NCBI GenBank assembly: GCA_018432315.1
Contig: JAHDLB010000019.1
Location: forward strand, 1 to 64,000
DNA: 64,000 nucleotides
Origin: Anaerolineae bacterium
GTDB taxonomy: Bacteria > Chloroflexota > Anaerolineae > Aggregatilineales > Aggregatilineaceae
Direction: 5' to 3'
Position 1 is the first letter of the stretch; each line of letters starts with the position of its first letter. Position numbers and translations under genes: made by a program. Below the pieces are notes generated by a model. That model was not told the origin of the DNA, searched no databases, and worked only from the letters and a program-made list of their open reading frames with translations. Of this stretch, positions 7,972 through 18,632 are shown piece by piece.

Positions 7972-8316
7972 ATGATCGCTACTCCCGCTGCCGTTGATGT
8001 TCCCTTGCGCGTCGATGCGCAGGGCAAAATTCGAGTCGGTGGCACGCGCGTGCTACTTGAACTGGTGATCCGCGCGTTCCAGAACGGCGAGTCGCCGGAG
8101 GGCATTGTTGAGCAGTATTCCGCGCTCAAGCTCGCCGATGTCTACGCGGTGCTGGCCTACTACCTGACACACCGTGATGACGTTGACACCTACATGCGGC
8201 AGGCCGATCAGGCGGCGGATCGCATTCAGCACGAGATCGAAGCTAAATACACGCCGGAAACGCTGGCGTTACGGGCGCGGCTGCGCGCTCGCCGTGATGA
8301 ACAGGCCACTTCATGA
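7972..8316 (+). CDS. DUF433 family protein (probable antitoxin-like partner)
   Basis: A 114-aa protein with the DUF433 signature (LRVDAQGKIRVGGTRVLLELVIRAF, GESPEGIVEQYSALKLADVYAVLAYYL), a winged-helix-like fold. A TATAAT box (7938-7943) and AGGAGG (7958-7963, 8 bp before ATG) support expression. It overlaps the next gene by four bases (ATGA), so the two are translationally coupled. DUF433 and DUF5615 genes are often paired, and a toxin-antitoxin-like role has been proposed. It lies between two opposed IS copies next to a broken hsdM, which suits a defence or mobile gene. Confidence 0.82.
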   Translation: MIATPAAVDVPLRVDAQGKIRVGGTRVLLELVIRAFQNGESPEGIVEQYSALKLADVYAVLAYYLTHRDDVDTYMRQADQAADRIQHEIEAKYTPETLALRARLRARRDEQATS

Positions 8317-8643
8317 TCCGGCTGCTCGTTGATGAGAACTTCAACGGCAGAGTGCTGCGCGCGGTGCAGCGTGAGTGCCCCGACGCCGACATTGTGCGCG
8401 TGCAAGACACCGCCCTGTATAGTGCGCCCGATCCGGACGTGCTCGCCTGGGCCGCCGAAGAAGGGCGCATCGTGCTGACGCAAGACAGCGAAACCATGAT
8501 CGGCTTTGCGGGCGACCGCTTCAAAGCAGCGCTGCCCATGCCCGGTCTGATCGTAGCACGAGACTCTGTCCCGATTGGACAGGTCGTTGAAGACCTGCTG
8601 ACCATCCTAAACGCGAGCGACATGGATGAATGGGACAACGTGA

Positions 8644-8663
<20 letters not shown>
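8313..8663 (+). CDS. DUF5615 family PIN-like protein
   Basis: A 116-aa protein with the DUF5615 pattern. It begins IRLLVDENFNGRVLRAV with the acidic DEN near the start, then has ADIVRVQDTAL, DPDVLAWAAEEGRIVLTQDS (second acidic centre) and a short C-terminal helix. The fold is related to PIN nucleases, so it is the likely effector of the pair with DUF433, though no activity has been shown for this protein. The last 20 bp overlap the end of the hsdM remnant on the other strand (8644-8663). Confidence 0.82.
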
Positions 8664-9964
<1,301 letters not shown>

Positions 9965-11192
9965 GTACTCTCAAAATATTCATGCAATCCAAGATTGAGG
10001 CGAGGAACAGCCTGATCTAGCTGGTAAAATGACGTGTTTGATTTACCGCTGGAAAAGGAAGAGAGATGTTTTGGTTTTGCGTGTGGCAGGTCGTTTCAAC
10101 TTGGGTTGAGCTTATCAGACTGAGGGGCAGGTCGGAAAGCGACAAGGACCTCGAAATCTTATTGTTGCGTTGCCAACTGGCGATCTACGAACGCAGGCAA
10201 GAGCGGGCTCCGCATTTGTCTAGGGGCGAGAAATTGATGCTGGTGGTATTGGCCACCAAGCTGAAAGACAAAACGAACCGCACGATCAAAGCCATGGACG
10301 ACGTGATTCGGATCGTGAAACCAACGACGGTTTTTGGGTGGCATCGCGCGTTAGTACGCCGCAAATGGACCTATCGCCGTCAGAACCCAGGTCGTCCACG
10401 GACAGGCAAGGAAATCGAGCAGCTGGTGTTGCGCTTGGCGCGTGAAAACGACTGGGGTTACGAGCGCATTGAAAACGAATTGCTCAAACTGGGCTACGCG
10501 ATCAGCCATGAGACAGTCGGCACCATTCTGGAGCGCCACGGGATCCCGCCCGCGCCCGAGCGCTATCCATCACCGAGTTGGCGTCACTTGATAACGCATT
10601 ACATCGATCAGCTCCTAGCGTGCGACTTTTTTACCGTGGAAACCTTGTTCCTTCAAACACTGTACATTCTCGTGTTTATCGAGATTGGCACGCGTCGGGT
10701 ACATTTCGCTGGTTGTACTGCTCATCCTGACAACGCCTGGGTCACCCAGCAAGCGCGGCAAGTGATGTGGGAGTTGCAAGACCGCGAACCCGGCATCCGA
10801 TTTCTGATCCGGGACAATGACAAGAAGTTCACTCAGGCGTTTGACACTGTTTTTCGTTCGGAAGGCATTAACGTAATTCCCACTCCTTATCGCGCACCTA
10901 ATGCCAACAGTTATGCGGAAAGGTGGATTCGCTCCGTGCGTGAGGAGTGTCTGGACAAGCTGCTGATCATCAACCAGACTCATCTACGACGCGTGATGCG
11001 CGAGTACATTGTGTTCTTCAACACCGCACGCCCCCATCAAGGTATTGATCAGCAGATTCCCATCCCAACGATAAACCGCGAAACCACCGGCTCGGTGCGG
11101 TGCCGTAAGGTGTTGGGTGGCATCATCCACGACTACTGCCGCGATGCCGCGTAAGGGGAAAATCGGCTATTTCACGATTTTTTTGAGAGTAC
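9965..11192 (+). mobile_element. Insertion sequence copy B, about 1.23 kb
   Basis: The left end is GTACTCTCAAAATATT (9965-9980) and the right end is its imperfect inverse (11177-11192, complement GTACTCTCAAAAAAAT). The left 24 bases equal the inner end of copy A except for one base. The element is inserted in hsdM and oriented opposite to copy A, so the two frame positions 7841-9964 like a composite transposon with outward-reading transposases. No target-site duplication is evident; the flanks are AAGCGC and GAGTTG. Confidence 0.78.
10066..11154 (+). CDS. IS transposase, integrase-core (rve) type, copy B
   Basis: A 362-aa transposase, full length and colinear with copy A. It has EILLLRCQLAIYERRQ, GYERIENELLKLGYAI (HTH), ACDFFTVET (first Asp), IRDNDKKFTQAFD (second Asp) and NSYAERWIRSVREEC (catalytic Glu). 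There are 34 residues between the second Asp and the Glu, as expected for a DDE integrase core. ARPHQGIDQQIPIP and LGGIIHDYCRDAA close the protein. This copy looks intact and may be the active member. A matching C-terminal fragment persists at 45703-45771. Confidence 0.87.
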   Translation: MFWFCVWQVVSTWVELIRLRGRSESDKDLEILLLRCQLAIYERRQERAPHLSRGEKLMLVVLATKLKDKTNRTIKAMDDVIRIVKPTTVFGWHRALVRRKWTYRRQNPGRPRTGKEIEQLVLRLARENDWGYERIENELLKLGYAISHETVGTILERHGIPPAPERYPSPSWRHLITHYIDQLLACDFFTVETLFLQTLYILVFIEIGTRRVHFAGCTAHPDNAWVTQQARQVMWELQDREPGIRFLIRDNDKKFTQAFDTVFRSEGINVIPTPYRAPNANSYAERWIRSVREECLDKLLIINQTHLRRVMREYIVFFNTARPHQGIDQQIPIPTINRETTGSVRCRKVLGGIIHDYCRDAA

Positions 11193-11512
11193 GAGTTGAT
11201 GACCAAGATTGGTTGCCCTTCGAGGAGCGTGGCTGTCCCTTTGCAGCCCGAGAAAGCCGGCTATTTTACCTGATTTCATCGCGGATTGGTTTTTTGACCC
11301 CACAGGGTTTTCCCAGTCGCTTCGGCTCTCATTTGCAGGGCGGATTTCTTGCGTAGATTGATTTTTGAACCATAAGGCCTGTTCGTCAAGGTTTGGAGCC
11401 TTTTTCGCCTCGCGCGGAATTAACCACAGTTTATTCGGGGATCACCCCCCACCACCGTTCTGCGCTCACCTTACGGAGAACGTCACCACGCATTCCATCA
11501 GGGACCAGCCTG
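11193..11512. other. Intergenic stretch right of IS copy B
   Basis: About 320 bp between the IS end and the PRC-barrel gene. I looked here for the missing 5' part of hsdM and did not find it, so the IS insertion was accompanied or followed by loss of flanking DNA. No gene, repeat or clear promoter was recognised. Confidence 0.5.
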
Positions 11513-12037
11513 TTACGCGTCTTTCTCGACCAGGCGCGCCAGAGCAGCGAATTTGAGCGGGAGATGAGCGGTTCCCGCCTCTTTATCGATCCGGGTGTTG
11601 CCCAGGGCCGGGATTACATTGCGCCCGGTTTCGGACTCGGCAAATGGTCCGCCAACAATCTCGTATTTGAGAACGGCGCCGCTGTGCCGATCGAAAAAAA
11701 AATCGTGCATCTGGCCGAGCAGCTTGCCGTCCGCGCTGTGGAAGCGGGTAGCTGGCTTGAGCGTTCCTTCCCGGAGCAGCCGCCTGATGTCGAACAGCTC
11801 GTCGGCCCTGACGATCATATTGGCCGCCCAGGCGAAGACCTGCCCCGGCTCGATCCGTTTGATGCCCATCCACGGCAGCACCAGCGTCTCGCGGGATGTG
11901 GGCTTGAGGGTGAACGCGGCGACGCGGGACAGATGCGGATCGATCAGAATGGCGCTGACATGCCCCAGCACTACATCCGTATTAGCCGCGATGATCGGAT
12001 CGTTGATGACCGCATTCCCGCTCACAATGTGGATCAT
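11513..12037 (-). CDS. PRC-barrel domain protein
   Basis: A protein of about 174 aa with two PRC-barrel-like halves. The first (about 1-80: GNAVINDPIIAANTDVVLGHVSAILIDP, VAAFTLKP) and second (about 85-165: ATRFHSADGKLLGQMHDFFFDRHSGAVLKYEIVGG) share the beta-barrel pattern seen in H subunits of photosynthetic reaction centres and in RimM. ATG at 12037 is preferred because GGGGGTG precedes it by a good distance; a GTG three codons earlier is possible. PRC-barrel proteins are often stress-related with unknown ligands. A second one lies at 17467-17817. Confidence 0.8.
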   Translation of the reverse strand: MIHIVSGNAVINDPIIAANTDVVLGHVSAILIDPHLSRVAAFTLKPTSRETLVLPWMGIKRIEPGQVFAWAANMIVRADELFDIRRLLREGTLKPATRFHSADGKLLGQMHDFFFDRHSGAVLKYEIVGGPFAESETGRNVIPALGNTRIDKEAGTAHLPLKFAALARLVEKDA

Positions 12038-12111
12038 CAAGATCACCCCCAGCCGCCATCACAGCCACCCATTCCTTCATTACCTTACCGAGTTCTCATC
12101 TAAATATACGG

Positions 12112-12150
12112 GAAATCCCCCGCGAATTCATGAGAATTCCAGGGGATTTC
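12112..12150. repeat. Strong imperfect hairpin downstream of the two-component genes
   Basis: GAAATCCCC (12112-12120) pairs with GGGGATTTC (12142-12150). Inside it, GAATTC (12124-12129) pairs with GAATTC (12134-12139) around ATGA. It lies 35 bp past the response-regulator stop and about 75 bp before the opposing end of the PRC-barrel promoter region. It has no T-run, so it may stabilise a 3' end rather than be a classical terminator. Confidence 0.55.
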
Positions 12151-12184
12151 GGAATAGGAAATTCGGCTGATATGGCCGGAGTGG

Positions 12185-12815
<631 letters not shown>

Positions 12816-12823
<8 letters not shown>

Positions 12824-15497
12824 GAGTTTGCCTTTCCGGCGGCGTCTCCCATGTCACCGTGATCTGGGTGCCCTCGCCGCTGCTGCTGCGGATGTCAATG
12901 GCTGCGCCCACGCTCTCGGCGCGCTCGCGCATGATGTTCAGGCCCATGCTGGCCGGCGGGTGGCTGTCGGGATCGAATCCCACGCCGTCATCGCTGATCA
13001 TGAAGGTGGAGCCGGCGCTGTCCTGAACCAGCCGGATGCTGACCTGCGACGCCTGGGCATGTTTGACGATGTTGTTGAGCGCCTCTTGGGCGATCCGGTA
13101 GAGGACCAATTTTAACTCGGGTGAGAGTTTCTCAGTGTCATCGAGCTGGAGCGAGATGTGCAGCCGTTTGCGGGCCAGTACCGCTTCTCTCAGTTGTTCG
13201 AGCAGGCTCGCCAGGCTGATATCGGCTAGGGACTCCGGCCGGAGTTCCAACAACACCGCCCGGGTTTCGGCTAGCGCGCCGCGCGCCAGTTGGTGGAGCT
13301 CGGCCAGTTTGGGGCCCAGGCTGGCGGGATCGCGCTCCGCCTGCCGTATCAGCGTTTCGGTCGAAATCGTGACGGCAAAGAGAGTCTGGCTGACGGCGTC
13401 ATGCAGATCGCGAGCCAGCCGCTGGCGCTCGTGATGGGCGGCCAGTTCCCTGGCTTCCTCGTGCAGGCGCGCATTCTGGATGGCAATCGCGGCCTGTTCG
13501 GCAAAGGCCTGCAGACGGTCGGCATGGATCGGGGTGAAGAAGTAGGGAATCAGGCTGCCGAGGTTGATGAACCCGATCACTTCGCCCCTGGTGGCGATAG
13601 GCACACCGGCGTAGGAGCGCCAGAAAAGGGCGGCGGTGATTTTGAGCATCTGCCCTTCACTCATGTGCTCCACGTCGGGGATGATCAAGGGTCTTTGTGT
13701 CTGGCGCATGACCTGTAGGTTGGGCGTCTCGGCGACGACGAAGTCCAACTCCTCGAGCTCTTCTTGGAGCCCGCGGCTCGCGTAGCCCCGGCTGCGCACG
13801 ATCTTGGCCCGTTCCCCGTCGATCAGCATGATCTCGGCGGCGTCGTGGGGCACTACGTGCCTCAGGTTGGTCAGCAGCCGGTCCAGAATCTCCGCCATAT
13901 CCACGGCGCTGTCGAGCGCATTGGCGATGTCGCGCAGGGCTTCAGCCAGCGCCCGCTGTTCCTGTTCGGCCAGGACCAATTGCTTGTAGTCGGTGATATC
14001 TTCCGCGATGCCGGCCACACGGTATACCTCGCCGGCGTCATTCTCAATCGGCAGGGTGCGAGCGCGTATCCACCGGGTGTCGCCGTCCGGGCGGACAATG
14101 CGATATTCCTCGTTGAAATCGCCGTCATAATGCTGGTGGAGAGCTTCCAGAACGCGATCGCGGTCTTCGGGGTGGATGAATTCGACAAAGGAACGAGGAT
14201 GCTCATACAGGCGGTCACGCGGGACACCCCACACATCGGCAAAGGCGGCACTCACGTACAGCATCTGACCGGTCTGGACGTCGCGCAGCCAGAGCACTTC
14301 GTGAATATTGTCGGTCAACTGCCGGAGGCGCTGCTCGCTTTCTTCTCGCGCTGCCTGGGCCCACTTGAGGGCTGTGATATCGCGCGCGATCGTCGACGCA
14401 CCGATGATCTGCCCGGCCGCATCCTTGATGGGCGAGATGGTCAGCGCAATATCGATTTGTTTGCCGTCTTTGCGCACGCGCTTGGTCTCGACGTGCGAGA
14501 TCGGTTCGCCCTGCCTGATCTTGCCCATGATGTGGCGGAATTCTTCATCCGATCCGGGCGGGTACAACACGAAGACTGACTGCCCGATGATTTCATCAGC
14601 CGTCCATCCGTAGATGCGCTCAGCCGCGGCATTCCAGCTCGTGATGGTTCCGTCCAGCGTTTTGCCAATAATGATATCTTGGGAGCTTTCGACAATCGCG
14701 GCCAGGTAGAGCTTGGCCTTTTCGGTTTCCTTGCGGTCGGTGATATTCTGCATCACGACCAGGAAATGTTGGGGCGCCCCGGTCCTGTTCCGGATGAGCG
14801 TCATGGTCAGGCTGGCCCACATGATGCTGCCATCCTGGCGCACGGAGCGCGTTTCCAGCGTGGCATCCTGCAGCTCGCCAGCCAGCAGCCGGTTGGCACT
14901 TGTGCGGTCTTCCTCCAGGTCATCCGCAAAGATGGTGTCGGCAAAGCTCATTTGCAGAAGCTCTGCCGGGCTGTAGCCGAGCATGTCGCATAAGCGCTGG
15001 TTCACCAAGATGAAGCGCCCAGCGACGTCCAGGTAGGCCAGTCCCACGGCGGCCCGCTCGAACATGACGCGAAAGCGCTCCTCGCTTTCGCACAGGGCGG
15101 CATGCGCTTGCTGGCGCGCGAGCCCGTGGCGGATGGCGCGCTGCAAGGTCGGGCGGTCCAGATGCTCCCTGCTCAGATAGTCTTGCGCGCCGTGGTGAAT
15201 GGCCTGGATGCCGGCGTCCTCACTGCCAGCATGGGCGAGCACGACGACAGCCACGCCCGGCCCGCTGGCGCGCACGCGGCGGACCGTATCGATCCCCTGG
15301 CTGTCGGGCAGATCGAGCTCCAGGAGGATCACGTCGGGCTGGGCGCGTGCCAGGTAGTCGAGCCCGTCAGCCAATCGGGCCACCGTGTCCATCCGGAAAT
15401 CGGGCAGCAGGTCCTCGATCAGGCGGGCATCAGCCGGGGTGTCGTCGATCAACAGCACCCGGATTGGCTGGGGTGACGCTGCGTGGCTAGATGGCAT
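12816..15497 (-). CDS. Multi-PAS/GAF sensor histidine kinase with degenerate receiver domain
   Basis: An 893-aa cytoplasmic sensor. Order: receiver-like domain (10-130), three PAS domains (about 140-260, 265-385, 390-515; each ends in an ITDR/ITAL/ITDY-type linker), GAF (about 530-680), NarX/DesK-type HisKA_3 with LARDLHDAVSQTLF, and a HATPase ending at about 890 (EALNNIVKHA, DDGVGFDP). The receiver lacks key residues: Glu60 replaces the phospho-acceptor Asp (LLELDLPDS), Ala replaces the switch Thr and Arg replaces the Lys. ATG at 15497 is chosen because CAGGAG precedes it; an upstream start would add 38 atypical residues. It is coupled to the response regulator. Confidence 0.88.
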
Positions 15498-15766
15498 TCG
15501 CTCAGGCTCCTGGCCGGGCTTGCTCCTGGGCGGCATCGCGGAGAGCGGTTCTCCGGACGTGCACAGAGAATATAATATAACCCCACAACGCTCAATTGTT
15601 TTTTCACCCAAATGTCTTCCTCAATCATAGCACGAGACGGCCAAACATACCCCCGAACATATCGCCCAATCTGCCTAGCCGGGTTTGGGTTGTTAGGCTC
15701 ATGTGATCGGCGGGGCAACGGCGTAACATCAGAGTAGAATCGGTGATTCAGATGAGGGAGTTCGAA

Positions 15767-15991
15767 ATGTCCGACGCACTGTGGAATCAGATCAAAGGCA
15801 ACTGGAAGCAACTTCGGGGCGAGATCAAGAAACAGTGGGGCGAGCTCACCGACGATGACCTGGATAAGATCGAAGGTGAACGCGACAAGCTGGTAGGCCT
15901 CATCCAGGAACGGTATGGCGAAGCTCAGTTCGAAGTCGAGCGCCAGGTTGACGAATGGCTGTCTCGCCGTCGCGATGCGGATGTGTTCTAA
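15767..15991 (+). CDS. CsbD-family stress protein
   Basis: A 74-aa hydrophilic protein with the CsbD pattern: WNQIKGNWKQLRGEIKKQWGELTDDDLDKIEGERDKL. CsbD proteins are small helical general-stress proteins of unknown mechanism. The start is ATG 15767, preceded by GAGGGAG; the frame extends upstream without homology. TAGAAT at 15735-15740 may be the -10 element. It is divergent from the kinase gene and followed by a strong terminator, so it is a single-gene unit that the neighbouring two-component system may control. Confidence 0.9.
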   Translation: MSDALWNQIKGNWKQLRGEIKKQWGELTDDDLDKIEGERDKLVGLIQERYGEAQFEVERQVDEWLSRRRDADVF

Positions 15992-16017
15992 CTGGTACGG
16001 AAAATCAACCTGGCGAC

Positions 16018-16051
16018 AAGGCCCTCGGTCACACGAGGGCCTTTGTTTTTG
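16018..16051 (+). terminator. Intrinsic terminator of the csbD-like gene
   Basis: AAGGCCCTCG (16018-16027) pairs perfectly with CGAGGGCCTT (16034-16043) across a 6-base loop and is followed by TGTTTTTG. It lies 27 bp after the csbD-like stop. Confidence 0.9.
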
Positions 16052-16210
16052 TAACAGGAGCGCCTGGTCCCGGCAGCAGGGGCTCGATCGATCACTGAAA
16101 TTAGGGAGAGGGGAGACGCCTCGGTCCGTCCAGTCTCCCCTCTCATCGCGATGTCTGGCGAGCCCGGCTATCCGGAGCAGGGTCGCCGCGCCGCGCCGGA
16201 GTGCTGCTGG

Positions 16211-16945
16211 CTAGTCCACACGGAGTTCCACCTGATAGGTGTAGTCGCCGCTGGTGTAGATCCGGAAGCCATCGAAGACCGGCTCGCGCAGGGTCAGCGT
16301 AGCCCCGATTGACACGCGCTGCCCGCTCCAGCCCGACAGCAGGAGCGCATGGTGCGCGCAGGCCAGCTCGCGGCGGGTGTCGGTATAAACGGTCACGTCG
16401 CGGGCGTCGACCGGCTGCCCAGCCGCCACAAACCGGACGTCCAGCACCTCCAGATTGCTGGCGAGCGTGCTTTCGTCCGCAGCGCACCATGTCACATCCC
16501 ACACACAGGACTGGTCGCGCTGTACCGTGCCGGTTACCGCTTGCGCACGCGGGCTCGTGCTCTCCGCGAAGGGGCTAGCCAGCGCCGACTCGAGCGTTGG
16601 ATAGCGCGCGATTCCGTCGCGGGATACGGGGCTCACCTGGACCGACCCATCACCTGGCGTATCGGGAGAAGCAGCTTCAGGCGTGGGATCTTCCAGAGCG
16701 CCGTAGTGGATGGTCAGCTTGTACTCGCCCGTCGTGTAACCCTGTGCCTGCTGGTAGCGGGTGGCAGCCACGGTGTAGGTGCCGCTTTGCGGAAAACTGA
16801 TGTTGCGTAGCTCGGCGTCGAAGCCGCCGCCCCCATCATCATCGTACGCCAGGACGTTGTCGTTGGCGTCGATCAGAATCAACAGCGGGTCCAGACCGCC
16901 GGACAGTTCTTCCATGCGGATTGTCACCGTCTCGCCGGCGTTCAC
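16211..16945 (-). CDS. Exported-type protein with PPC-like domain, apparently N-terminally truncated
   Basis: About 244 residues from GTG 16945. The first 80 (AGETVTIRMEELSGGLDPLLILID, YDDDGGGGFDAELRNISFPQSGTYTVAATRY) match the pre-peptidase C-terminal (PPC) beta-sandwich. A Pro/Thr linker and an unrecognised cysteine-containing domain (SCVWDVTWCAADESTL) follow. The domain clearly begins upstream of any start codon: codons before GTG read DGDIYVHFWDFDV in frame, and the open frame has no ATG, GTG or TTG before a stop. There is no signal peptide although the family is secreted. Either the 5' end has been lost or a short intracellular form is made. Confidence 0.55.
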   Translation of the reverse strand: MNAGETVTIRMEELSGGLDPLLILIDANDNVLAYDDDGGGGFDAELRNISFPQSGTYTVAATRYQQAQGYTTGEYKLTIHYGALEDPTPEAASPDTPGDGSVQVSPVSRDGIARYPTLESALASPFAESTSPRAQAVTGTVQRDQSCVWDVTWCAADESTLASNLEVLDVRFVAAGQPVDARDVTVYTDTRRELACAHHALLLSGWSGQRVSIGATLTLREPVFDGFRIYTSGDYTYQVELRVD

Positions 16946-17040
16946 GTCAAAATCCCAGAAGTGGACATAGATATCGCCGTCGATCTCGGCCTGGACGGCG
17001 TCACAGGAGAGGTCCGAATGATCTGATAAGGAGGCGAACC

Positions 17041-17268
17041 ATGCCCTACAATAGCATCAGCGAACTGCCCGAAGGCGTGCGCGACAATCTGCCGAAGCAC
17101 GCTCAAGAAATCTACAAAGAGGCGTTCAACAGCGCCTGGGACCACTACGCGGATCCGGAAAAACGGCGTGACGATGCCTCGCGCGAGGAGACCGCTCACC
17201 GCGTGGCTTGGAGCGCGGTGAAAGACCAGTACGAGAAAGACCGGGACGGCAAGTGGAAACCCAAGTAG
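17041..17268 (+). CDS. ChaB-family protein
   Basis: A 75-aa protein with the ChaB signature: MPYNSISELPEGVRDNLP, HAQEIYKEAFNSAWDHY, AHRVAWSAVKDQYEK. ChaB-like proteins are small and helical, and are named from a cation-antiporter locus; their function is poorly defined. AAGGAGG lies 6 bp before ATG 17041. It belongs to a run of small stress-type genes (CsbD, PRC-barrel, DUF1328) around a two-component system. Confidence 0.9.
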   Translation: MPYNSISELPEGVRDNLPKHAQEIYKEAFNSAWDHYADPEKRRDDASREETAHRVAWSAVKDQYEKDRDGKWKPK

Positions 17269-17466
17269 CCCGATCCCAGTCCAGAGCAGGGCGGTGATCC
17301 ATCGCCCAGCGGGCCGAACTTCGTGGACGGGCGCGCGCAAGGCGTCCCCGCATCCACAGCCGGTGAGCGCGAACAAGCCTGCGGTCGTAGCTCCGCAGGC
17401 TTGTCGTTGGGGGCGCTACTCTGGCAGAGCCATCACAGCGCGGCGCGTGCTGAACGCGCTAGTGGA

Positions 17467-17817
17467 TCAGTCCCAATACGGGCTCTGGTTGTAGTACCAG
17501 TGAACCTCGCGGCCCCAGTCGCGATTCGCCATATCGGGCCAGTTATCCTTGTCGAACCCGGGCGCGTCTTCGAGCGTTTCCTTCGCGACATCCAGGACAA
17601 CGTGCTCGTTTGTCGTGTCGACCTGCAGGGCTGACCACGGCACGGCAAACAGCTTGTCGCCGATGCCGAAGAGGCCACCGAAGGATACGACGGCGTAGGC
17701 GATGCGGCCCGCGTCGATGTCGATCATCAGTTCCTTGACGCTGCCCAGGTCTTCCTGTGCGCGATTCTTGACGGCGTCCCCAATTAACGTGTTCGCTGAG
17801 AGAAGCTGACCTGACAT
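17467..17817 (-). CDS. PRC-barrel domain protein
   Basis: A 116-aa single-domain PRC-barrel protein: SANTLIGDAVKNRAQEDLGSVKELMIDIDAGRIAYAVVSFGG, then GIGDKLFAVPWSALQVD and a C-terminal extension (DWGREVHWYYNQSPYWD). The ATG at 17817 follows AAGGAGG; an earlier in-frame ATG lacks a site and homology. It lies downstream of the DUF1328 gene on the same strand, separated by a hairpin at 17866-17894. Related proteins in other bacteria are induced by osmotic or cell-envelope stress, which is inference here. Confidence 0.88.
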   Translation of the reverse strand: MSGQLLSANTLIGDAVKNRAQEDLGSVKELMIDIDAGRIAYAVVSFGGLFGIGDKLFAVPWSALQVDTTNEHVVLDVAKETLEDAPGFDKDNWPDMANRDWGREVHWYYNQSPYWD

Positions 17818-17865
17818 GGTGTTTCCTCCTTGCGTGGTTTGCTTACGGGTGCGATAGAACGCGAA

Positions 17866-17894
17866 CGAGCAGGGATTCAACGCATCCCTGCTCG
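17866..17894 (-). terminator. Hairpin after the DUF1328 gene
   Basis: CGAGCAGGGAT (17866-17876) and ATCCCTGCTCG (17884-17894) form a perfect 11-bp stem with a 7-base loop, 17 bp after the DUF1328 stop on the minus strand. The T-run is weak (TTCGCGTTCT), so termination may be partial, allowing read-through into the PRC-barrel gene. Confidence 0.65.
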
Positions 17895-17911
17895 CTCAGT
17901 TGAGTTTGGCC

Positions 17912-18076
17912 CTACACAGGGACTCGCCGACCAAGAACCAGCGCGGCGATGAAAAGGATCAAGAATACGACAAAGAGAATCTGCGCGATCCCAGCGGCTG
18001 CACCGGCGATACCACCAAAGCCCAAGAAGGCGGCGAGAAGCGCCAGAACCAGGAAAAAGATCACCCAACCTAACAT
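17912..18076 (-). CDS. DUF1328 (YtjA-type) small membrane protein
   Basis: A 54-aa protein easily missed because of its length. Its sequence is almost wholly hydrophobic: [54 protein letters not shown]. This is the DUF1328/YtjA pattern of two membrane segments around a Gly/Ala-rich turn. GAAGGAG precedes the ATG by about 7 bp. A longer open frame on the same strand (17877-18092) is an out-of-frame shadow. DUF1328 genes often sit beside CsbD and PRC-barrel genes in stress clusters, as here. Confidence 0.88.
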   Translation of the reverse strand: MLGWVIFFLVLALLAAFLGFGGIAGAAAGIAQILFVVFLILFIAALVLGRRVPV

Positions 18077-18632
18077 GAGCCTGCTCCTTCATCGATTGCT
18101 TAGCGATGGTTAGATCATAGACGATGCCATCGCTTTCGTGATGGTGCGGATAGGCTGTTTTGGCTTAGGAACAAATTCCCGAAAAGACTGGGTAGATAGA
18201 CCTAGATCACGCTCAGGGGGACCGAGAGGGGCGGCACCGGCAGGAGCGGGGATGGGTTCTGAAGCTCGAGAGGACGCGGGCGCGCGGCGAGCTAGCCCGG
18301 CTTTTCGTCATATGAAATAGTCACGAGCCCAACTGCGTTCTGATACAATGATCGGGTTTTTCACACTGCCAACTCTACATAAATTGCGGGAGAACCAGAT
18401 TCCGGGGTCAAGTCACGGGTGCAAATCTACACCCAGGTAGTGTTGATACATCGGTCGTCCCTTTCCTCTGACATGACTTCGCTGATGTCCGTGAATCAGA
18501 TTGAGGTACCTCTAAACATCTTCATGGTATCAGGCTGTTTTGAAGACGTACAACGAGGATTATACTTGAAGCAACCGAATAATCATGCCGGATGGGCAAA
18601 ATAACCGGCACAGGGTCGGGTCGGGGGGCACG
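18077..18632. other. Long intergenic region upstream of the giant regulator
   Basis: About 555 bp with no gene that I can support. TATACT at 18561-18566, with a weak TTGAAG 15 bp upstream (18540-18545), is a candidate promoter for the gene starting at 18633. GATACAATGA near 18341 is another possible -10 element. Short open frames here have no recognisable product. Confidence 0.4.

Noticed and set aside
12112-12150. Rho-independent terminator for the response-regulator gene
   Set aside because: The stem is strong but there is no T-run on either side, so it is listed as a hairpin only.
17877-18092. 71-aa open frame over the DUF1328 region
   Set aside because: It is out of frame with the hydrophobic DUF1328 protein, which has the correct start, ribosome-binding site and family pattern.
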